From the NCBI RefSeq assembly GCF_013030945.1, contig NZ_JABBXF010000046.1, forward strand, positions 1 through 64,000: a stretch of DNA of 64,000 nucleotides, read 5' to 3'. Positions 58,849 to 64,000 of the stretch are shown piece after piece (positions within the stretch are counted from its first letter, which is position 1; each line of letters starts with the position of its first letter). The translations under genes and the position numbers were made by a program. The notes beneath the pieces were generated by a model. That model searched no databases. It saw only the letters and a program-made list of their open reading frames with translations, and was not told the DNA's origin. The DNA comes from Streptomyces morookaense. Its GTDB lineage: Bacteria > Actinomycetota > Actinomycetes > Streptomycetales > Streptomycetaceae.

Positions 58849-61800
58849 ATGGGACGTCGTGAGGGTCCGCTGGATCCGGGGGCCGGCCCCGTGCAACGCT
58901 TCGCGTTCGAGTTGCGCAAGCTGCGCCAGGAGGCGGGAGGGCCGACCTACCGGCTCATGGCGCAGCGCACCGAGTACTCGGTCGCCACCTTGTCGAGAGC
59001 GGCCGCAGGTGACCAATTTCCGTCCCTGGCCGTGGTATTGGCCTACGTGCGGGCATGCGGCGCAGACGCCGGGGAATGGGAGCAGCGCTGGCACGCGGTG
59101 GCCCGGGAAGTGGCCGGCGAGCCGGCGGATGCCGACGATGCGGACGCCCCCTACCGGGGCCTGGCCCGCTTCGAACCCGGTGACCGGGATCTGTTCTTCG
59201 GGCGCGACCAACTCGTGATGCAACTCGCCGAGCGCGTGCGCACCCACCGTATGGTCGCGGTGGTGGGAGCCTCCGGCAGCGGCAAGTCCTCCTTGCTGCG
59301 CGCGGGACTCATCCCCACCCTCCGGAGCCAAGCTTCCCCGGGGTGTCTGCTGGCGGCCATCCGCATCCTCACCCCCGGGCCGCGCCCGCTGACCACCCAT
59401 GCCGACGCGATGACGTCAGGTGAAGGCCCCGGTGACACGGTCGTCATAGTGGACCAGTTCGAGGAGCTGTTCACGCTGTGCGCAGATCCGGCCGAGCGGG
59501 CGGCTTTCCTCGACCTGCTGATGACCGCGGTGAGACCGGACAGCAGACTGCGGGTGGTGATAGCGGTACGGGCGGACTTCTTCGGCCGCTGCGCCGAGCA
59601 CCGTCCTCTCGCCACCGCGCTCAGGGACGCCACCTTCCTCCTCGACCCCATGGGGCCGGCCGAACTCCGCGAAGCAATCGTCAAGCCGGCCGCAGCCGCC
59701 GGCCTGATCGTCGAGCGCGCCTTGACCGCGCAGATCGTCGAAGACGTCGCCGAGGAACCCGGCGGGCTGCCGCTGATGTCCCACGCCCTGCTGGAAACCT
59801 GGCGCCGTCGCAAGGGCCGCACCCTCACCCTGGCCGCCTACCAGGCGGCAGGCGGTGTCCACGGTGCCCTCACCCGCACCGCCGAGGAGACGTACACCCG
59901 GCTCACCCCGGAGCAGGCCGAGGCCGCCCGGCGGATCCTGCTGCGACTGATCACCCCCGGCGAAGGCGCCCAGGACACCAGCCGTCCCGCCGACCGTGCC
60001 GAACTGCAGGCGCAGAACACCACCGACCAGCCCCCGGACGCGGCCTCGGTGCTGGAACAACTGGCCCGCGCACGGCTGATCACACTCGACGGCGACATGG
60101 TGCACCTGGCCCACGAAGCTCTGATCACCGCTTGGCCGCGACTCCAGTCCTGGATCGACGACGCCCGCGACCGCCTGCGTGCCCACCGTCAGCTCACCGA
60201 AGCCGCCCGCACCTGGAACGCTCTCGACCGGGACCCCGGGGCCCTGTACCGCGGCACACGACTGGCCGCGGCCGAGGAGTGCTTCACCGGGTACCGCGCG
60301 GACCTCATCCCGGTCGAGTGTTCGTTCCTCGATGCCAGCATTGCCGCCCGCGAGCAGGAACGACGGGCGGCGGCCCGCACCACCCGGCGTATCAGGGTGC
60401 TGCTGGCCGCGCTGTCCGCGCTGCTGCTGCTCGCGTCGACGGCCGCCGTCATCGCGTACCAGCAGCGCGGATTGGCGCGCGCCGACCGCGACCGGGCGGT
60501 GGCCGAGCAGATGGTGGCCGAGGCGGGCCAGCTCAATGCGACCGATCCGTCGCTGGCGGCCCGCATGTATGTGGCGGCTCACCGAATGCGCTCGGACCCC
60601 GCAGCCACCGCAGGTCTCTTGGACACCCAGAACAGCGCACTGTCCGCTCTCTTGTCCGGACACACCCAGGCTGTGTACGCAGTGGCGTTCTCGCCGGACG
60701 GCCACATCCTCGCCACGGGTGCCGGTGACGGCACGATCCGGTTGTGGAACCTGGCCGACCCCGGGCGTCCCGTCCCGCTGGGCAGGCCTCTGACCGGCCA
60801 CACCGACTGGGTGTACTGGCTGCAGTTCTCGCCGGACGGCCGGACCTTGGCCAGCGCGAGCCGCGACCGCACGGCGCGACTGTGGGACGTCCGTGACCCG
60901 CTGTACCCGAGGGCCCTCGGCAGACCGCTGACCGGACACACCGACTTCGTGTTCTCCGTGTCGTACAGCCGTGACGGACGCACTCTGGCCACCGCGAGCC
61001 AGGACCGCACCGTGCGGCTGTGGGACGTCTCCGACCCCGCACACGCACAGGCGCTGGGCCGGCCACTCACCGGGGCGGGCGACCCCGTCTCCTCGGCCGC
61101 CGTCAGCCCCGACGGCCGGACCGTGGCGGCCCCCAGTCACGATCACACGATCCGTCTCTGGAACATCACCGACCGGACACACCCGGATTTGTGGCGACAG
61201 CCGCTGGACAACCCCGACGTCGTCTACGCGGTCGCGTTCCGCCCCGACAGCCGGCTCATGGCCAGCGTGGGCAACGACCAGAAGGTGCGGTTGTGGGACG
61301 TCTCCGACCCCGCACAGGCGAAGGCGCTGGGCGAGCCGTTGACCGGCCACAGCGGCACCCTGCTCGCGGTGGCCTTCTCACCGGACGGGCGGACTCTGGC
61401 CACCGGAGGCGCAGACCACACCATCCGCTTCTGGGACGTCTCCGACCCTTTGCATCCGGCCGCCCTCGGACAACCGCTCGTCGGCCACGCAGGGTTCATC
61501 AACTGGTTGGCATTCAGCCCGGACGGGGCGTCGCTGGCCAGTGTGAGCGACGACTACACCGTGCGCCTGTGGCATCTCCCGCGCACCGTTCTGGCCGGCC
61601 ACCTCGGCCACCTCACCAGCATCGCTTTCAGCCCCGACAACCGGACGCTGGCCGGCGCCGGTGACGGGACGGTACGGCTGTGGGACGTCCGCGATCCCGC
61701 GCGCGCCAGGCAGTTGAGCCGGCTGCCGGACGAGCACGCCGTCCTCCGGGTTCTGTTCCGCCCGGACGGCCGCCTGCTGGCGAGCGCCGCCGGTGACGGC

Positions 61801-62628
61801 ACCGTACGGCTGTGGGACGTCGCCGATGTGAACCGCCCGCGGCCGGACGGCGCGGTCCGCACCGGTGCCGCCGACCCGGTCGGTGTGCTGGCTTTCGCCG
61901 CAGGCGGGCGCGTGCTGGTCACCGGAGGCCCGGAGCACAGCCTGCGGCTGTGGAACGTCACCGATCCCACGCGCCCCGCCGCCCTCGGCCCGCCGCTGAC
62001 CGGCCATATCAGCCTCGTCCACTGGGCGGGCGTCAGCCCGGACGGTCACACCCTGGCCAGCACCAGCGAGGACGACAAGGTACGTCTGTGGGACCTCCGC
62101 GACCCGGCGCATCCGAGGGCGCTGCCGGACATCCGCACTAGCGACACCGGCGGCACCCAGTGGGGCGCGTTCAGCCCCGACGGAAAGCTCCTGGCCACCG
62201 CCGGCATGGGCCACGACGTGCGTGTATGGAACATCTCCACCCCCACCCGCGCCACAGAGCTCGGTAAACCGCTGACCGGCCACACCACCGCAGTGACCTG
62301 GGTGGGCTTCAGCCCGGACGGCCGCACTCTGGCCGCCGCCGGCGACGACCGGAGCGTCCTGCTGTGGAACATGACCGACCCGGCCCGTCCGGCCCCGTGG
62401 GGCAAGGCACTTACCGCCGGACACACCGACAGCATCGAGACGGCCGCCTACCGCCCGGACGGACAACTCCTGGCCACCGCAGGCCCCGACGGCATGATCG
62501 GGCTCACCCCCCTGGAACCCGGCCAGGCAATCCAGCGGATCTGCACCAGCACCGCCGGCCTGCTCACCCGGGAGCGATGGCCCGACTACGTACCCGAACT
62601 CCCTTACGCCCCACCCTGTCGCGACTGA
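58849..62628 (+). CDS. HTH - STAND ATPase - transmembrane - WD40 protein
   Basis: A 1,259-residue signalling protein. An N-terminal XRE-like helix-turn-helix (about 10-70: FELRKLRQEAGGPTYRLMAQ, YSVATLSRAAAGDQFPSLAV) is followed by a STAND-type NTPase (about 100-500) with Walker A GASGSGKSS near 140 and Walker B VVIVDQFEELF near 198. A single membrane-like segment IRVLLAALSALLLLASTAAV lies near 515-540. The C-terminus (about 600-1230) has fourteen WD40 repeats with RLWDV endings, enough for two seven-bladed propellers. STAND proteins are inducible switches in signalling and antiphage defence. The adjacent secreted cell-wall genes suggest envelope sensing here. ATG 58849 is preferred over TTG 58837. 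Confidence 0.85.
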   Translation: MGRREGPLDPGAGPVQRFAFELRKLRQEAGGPTYRLMAQRTEYSVATLSRAAAGDQFPSLAVVLAYVRACGADAGEWEQRWHAVAREVAGEPADADDADAPYRGLARFEPGDRDLFFGRDQLVMQLAERVRTHRMVAVVGASGSGKSSLLRAGLIPTLRSQASPGCLLAAIRILTPGPRPLTTHADAMTSGEGPGDTVVIVDQFEELFTLCADPAERAAFLDLLMTAVRPDSRLRVVIAVRADFFGRCAEHRPLATALRDATFLLDPMGPAELREAIVKPAAAAGLIVERALTAQIVEDVAEEPGGLPLMSHALLETWRRRKGRTLTLAAYQAAGGVHGALTRTAEETYTRLTPEQAEAARRILLRLITPGEGAQDTSRPADRAELQAQNTTDQPPDAASVLEQLARARLITLDGDMVHLAHEALITAWPRLQSWIDDARDRLRAHRQLTEAARTWNALDRDPGALYRGTRLAAAEECFTGYRADLIPVECSFLDASIAAREQERRAAARTTRRIRVLLAALSALLLLASTAAVIAYQQRGLARADRDRAVAEQMVAEAGQLNATDPSLAARMYVAAHRMRSDPAATAGLLDTQNSALSALLSGHTQAVYAVAFSPDGHILATGAGDGTIRLWNLADPGRPVPLGRPLTGHTDWVYWLQFSPDGRTLASASRDRTARLWDVRDPLYPRALGRPLTGHTDFVFSVSYSRDGRTLATASQDRTVRLWDVSDPAHAQALGRPLTGAGDPVSSAAVSPDGRTVAAPSHDHTIRLWNITDRTHPDLWRQPLDNPDVVYAVAFRPDSRLMASVGNDQKVRLWDVSDPAQAKALGEPLTGHSGTLLAVAFSPDGRTLATGGADHTIRFWDVSDPLHPAALGQPLVGHAGFINWLAFSPDGASLASVSDDYTVRLWHLPRTVLAGHLGHLTSIAFSPDNRTLAGAGDGTVRLWDVRDPARARQLSRLPDEHAVLRVLFRPDGRLLASAAGDGTVRLWDVADVNRPRPDGAVRTGAADPVGVLAFAAGGRVLVTGGPEHSLRLWNVTDPTRPAALGPPLTGHISLVHWAGVSPDGHTLASTSEDDKVRLWDLRDPAHPRALPDIRTSDTGGTQWGAFSPDGKLLATAGMGHDVRVWNISTPTRATELGKPLTGHTTAVTWVGFSPDGRTLAAAGDDRSVLLWNMTDPARPAPWGKALTAGHTDSIETAAYRPDGQLLATAGPDGMIGLTPLEPGQAIQRICTSTAGLLTRERWPDYVPELPYAPPCRD

Positions 62629-62952
62629 TAAGGAAACCGCGCATCACCCCCCGGCCTGGCCATTCTTGAGAGCCCAGTCGGCAGCCGGTCAGCTCCCTGT
62701 GGCGTTCCGCTGGGCCGTTGGGGACGCCGACCGAGCCTTGGGCCCTCGGCCAATTCCGCGGGTCCCCGCGTGCTCGGGGGTTTTGTTGCACGCTGCTGAA
62801 CGGGGGTGCGCAACAACGCGTCGGCTCGGAACCTGAGACCTGCCTCGCCGGACAGCTCACGGGGGACGGCGCAGGCCATCGGGATCACTTCCCGCATCCG
62901 GGCCCGACGCATGTTTCGCTCGGGCGCCGATCGTCTTCTACCGGAGGTAAGC
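62629..62952. other. Control region of the small PG-binding gene
   Basis: About 320 bases without a gene. It contains copy C of the 18-bp element and the companion block GGGGGTTTTGTTGCACG (62776-62792). The leader from copy C to the GTG start is 134 bases. A frame beginning inside the element would add 49 residues without homology and is rejected. Confidence 0.5.
62801..62818 (+). promoter_or_regulatory. 18-bp shared element, copy C
   Basis: CGGGGGTGCGCAACAACG, identical to copies A and B and in the same orientation relative to the downstream gene. TTTTGTTGCACG lies nine bases upstream, as in copy B. The element ends 134 bases before the GTG start at 62953. Confidence 0.65.
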
Positions 62953-63315
62953 GTGTCGTTGCTCTCCCGCGCCGCGGTGCTCACCGGCGCGGCCCTGATC
63001 GGTGGCGGACTGATCGCCGCCGCCCCGGCCGCCACCGCCGCCCCGGCCCAGGCCCAGCACTTCCACTGCAAGAGCTCTGACGAGCCCCAGATCTCGGTCG
63101 GTGCCACCGGGCCCGCCGTGGAGAAGGCCCAGTGCGAGCTCAACAGCGTCCTGGACCGGCACGTCACCGCCGACGGCAAATTCGGCCCGAAGACCGAGAG
63201 TGCCACCATCGCCTTCCAGGGGTGCGCCGGCCTCAGCACCGACGGCATCATCGGTCCCGACACCTGGGGCGCTCTCGACCTCTGGTGGTGGAACGACATC
63301 GACTGCCACAAGTGA
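62953..63315 (+). CDS. Small secreted peptidoglycan-binding protein
   Basis: A 120-residue exported protein. The signal is SLLSRAAVLTGAALIGGGLI with cleavage near AAPAQA; the mature part is one PG_binding_1 domain: VGATGPAVEKAQCELNSVLD, ADGKFGPKTESATIAFQGCA and STDGIIGPDTWGALDLWWWN. Two Cys residues flank the domain (HFHCKSS and DIDCHK), with two inside (QCE, GCA), so two disulfides are possible. GGAGG is five bases before the GTG. It has no catalytic domain and may act as a cell-wall ligand or modulator of the nearby lysozyme. A strong hairpin follows. Confidence 0.8.
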   Translation: MSLLSRAAVLTGAALIGGGLIAAAPAATAAPAQAQHFHCKSSDEPQISVGATGPAVEKAQCELNSVLDRHVTADGKFGPKTESATIAFQGCAGLSTDGIIGPDTWGALDLWWWNDIDCHK

Positions 63316-63321
63316 GCGATC

Positions 63322-63364
63322 GGTGCCGGGGCCGAAGGCCAACCGTGCTTTCGGCCCCGGCACC
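63322..63364 (+). terminator. Perfect 15-bp hairpin terminator
   Basis: GGTGCCGGGGCCGAA (63322-63336) pairs exactly with TTCGGCCCCGGCACC (63350-63364) around a 13-base loop, seven bases after the stop codon. No T-run follows. Confidence 0.72.
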
Positions 63365-63435
63365 GGCCACCTCCCTGTCGGAGCCGCCATGCCCTACGCA
63401 CGGCTCATCACCACTCGTGCCCGAGGAGTCGGATC

Positions 63436-63792
63436 AAGACCTCACACCGACGCGCCCTGCTGCTTCTCCTCGGTGGAGTCGCCGATACACCGTCGTCGGC
63501 CGCCGCACCGGCCCCCATACCCGCTGCGGCAGTCACCCCCTACTCCACCTGCAACTTCTACTCCGGCGACGAACCAGTGAAGCCAGGAAAGACCTACAAC
63601 GACGGGCGGGTGCTCGAAGCGCAGTGCCTGACCAACACGAAACCAGCTACTTCCCACTTCTCGCCATGGACGGTATCTACGGCCCCACAACCATCCACGC
63701 GGTGAAGGTGATCCAACAGCACGCCGATCTCCCCTCCACCGGAATCGTGGACCACAAAACCTGGGGGCCCTGCGAGTCGGCGTCGAGTGGTA
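63436..63792 (+). pseudogene. Second secreted PG-binding protein gene, frameshifted
   Basis: The first frame gives a hydrophobic stretch RRALLLLLGGVADTPSSAAA then VTPYSTCNFYSGDEPVKPGK and NDGRVLEAQCLTN. Homology to a PG_binding_1 domain continues in another frame with SYFPLLAMDGIYGPTTIHAV, QQHADLPSTGIVDHKTWGP and a Cys. The change of frame is near 63636-63642. Layout matches the gene at 62953, so this is a decayed paralogue. No start with a binding site is evident. Confidence 0.55.
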
Positions 63793-63972
63793 GATCAATA
63801 CGCCATCGGGCGCCTGGAGGCGAGGCGGCGCGGCACACGGCAAACCGCCCTCTCCGGCGAGGCGGACCGCCTCGCCTCGGCCCGTCCCCAAGACCGAGCG
63901 AATTACGGGAAGTTGCAGGGACCTCCTCCCTTATCGACTGTCATAATGCGCAACCGAATAAGGGGGTCGACC

Positions 63973-64000
63973 ATGTCGATCGCGCTTGCGGAGTTGATCG
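63973..64000 (+). CDS. Start of a truncated reading frame at the window edge
   Basis: An ATG follows AGGGGG at seven bases and opens MSIALAELI before the window ends. TGCGCAAC lies about 27 bases upstream, a partial match to the core of the 18-bp element. Nothing can be said about function. Confidence 0.45.

Noticed and set aside
57184-59400. A 738-codon open frame on the minus strand starting at 59400
   Set aside because: Only its last 435 codons show GH25 homology with a signal peptide and ribosome binding site; the upstream part is antisense to the STAND gene and has no protein-like features.
60655-62530. Repeated DNA blocks about 120-140 bases apart
   Set aside because: They encode WD40 blades; similarity is at the protein level.

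Overview
The window looks like Streptomyces, or a very close relative. Base composition and third codon positions are strongly G+C-rich, GTG and TTG starts are common, many operons are ATGA-coupled, and a haem-sensing senR-senS-hbpS locus is present. Only protein motifs and visible DNA structure were used, with no database search.

Left part (1-25.6 kb), chromosomal accessory metabolism. After two transposase remnants at the edge come two short-chain dehydrogenases, an ACMSD-type amidohydrolase, an alpha/beta hydrolase, a secreted phosphoesterase coupled to a lipoprotein, and a sulfur-handling block (persulfide dioxygenase-like MBL/rhodanese, TauE/SafE, rhodanese). Next are a Tat-exported epoxide-hydrolase-like protein, an ABC-F protein behind a leader-peptide region, a CGNR zinc-finger protein, the haem sensor locus, and a TetR/MFS pair. 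The last block is a two-gene operon of PLP decarboxylases. Its second gene fuses an ATP-grasp domain to a second decarboxylase, which suggests amine or amide natural-product chemistry.

Middle part (25.6-39 kb), a mobile-element graveyard. It holds an intact IS5-type element with 22-bp inverted repeats, a phage remnant (endonuclease VII-like gene, small terminase, frameshifted large terminase) ending at an initiator-like tRNA-Met, broken IS1182, IS5 and IS21 genes, and a complete ISL3 element.

Right-middle part (39-56.3 kb), a polymorphic toxin locus. A mycosin-like subtilase and a membrane-anchored BMP-type protein are divergent from a 3,421-residue secreted RHS/YD-repeat protein. The RHS C-terminus resembles nucleic-acid deaminase toxins but has Asp where the zinc-binding His is expected. 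A probable immunity gene and a Sel1-repeat gene follow. Further right, an IS5-type element bounded by inverted repeats carries a SMI1/KNR4 (SUKH) gene as a passenger.

Right end (56.3-64 kb), a cell-wall locus. It contains a broken secreted-protein gene, a GH25 lysozyme with two near-identical peptidoglycan-binding repeats, an HTH-STAND-ATPase-WD40 protein with about 14 blades, and small secreted peptidoglycan-binding proteins. An 18-bp sequence is perfectly conserved, in the same relative orientation, 135-203 bp upstream of three of these secreted-protein genes. I recognise no known motif in it and regard it as the best candidate for an undescribed regulon here.
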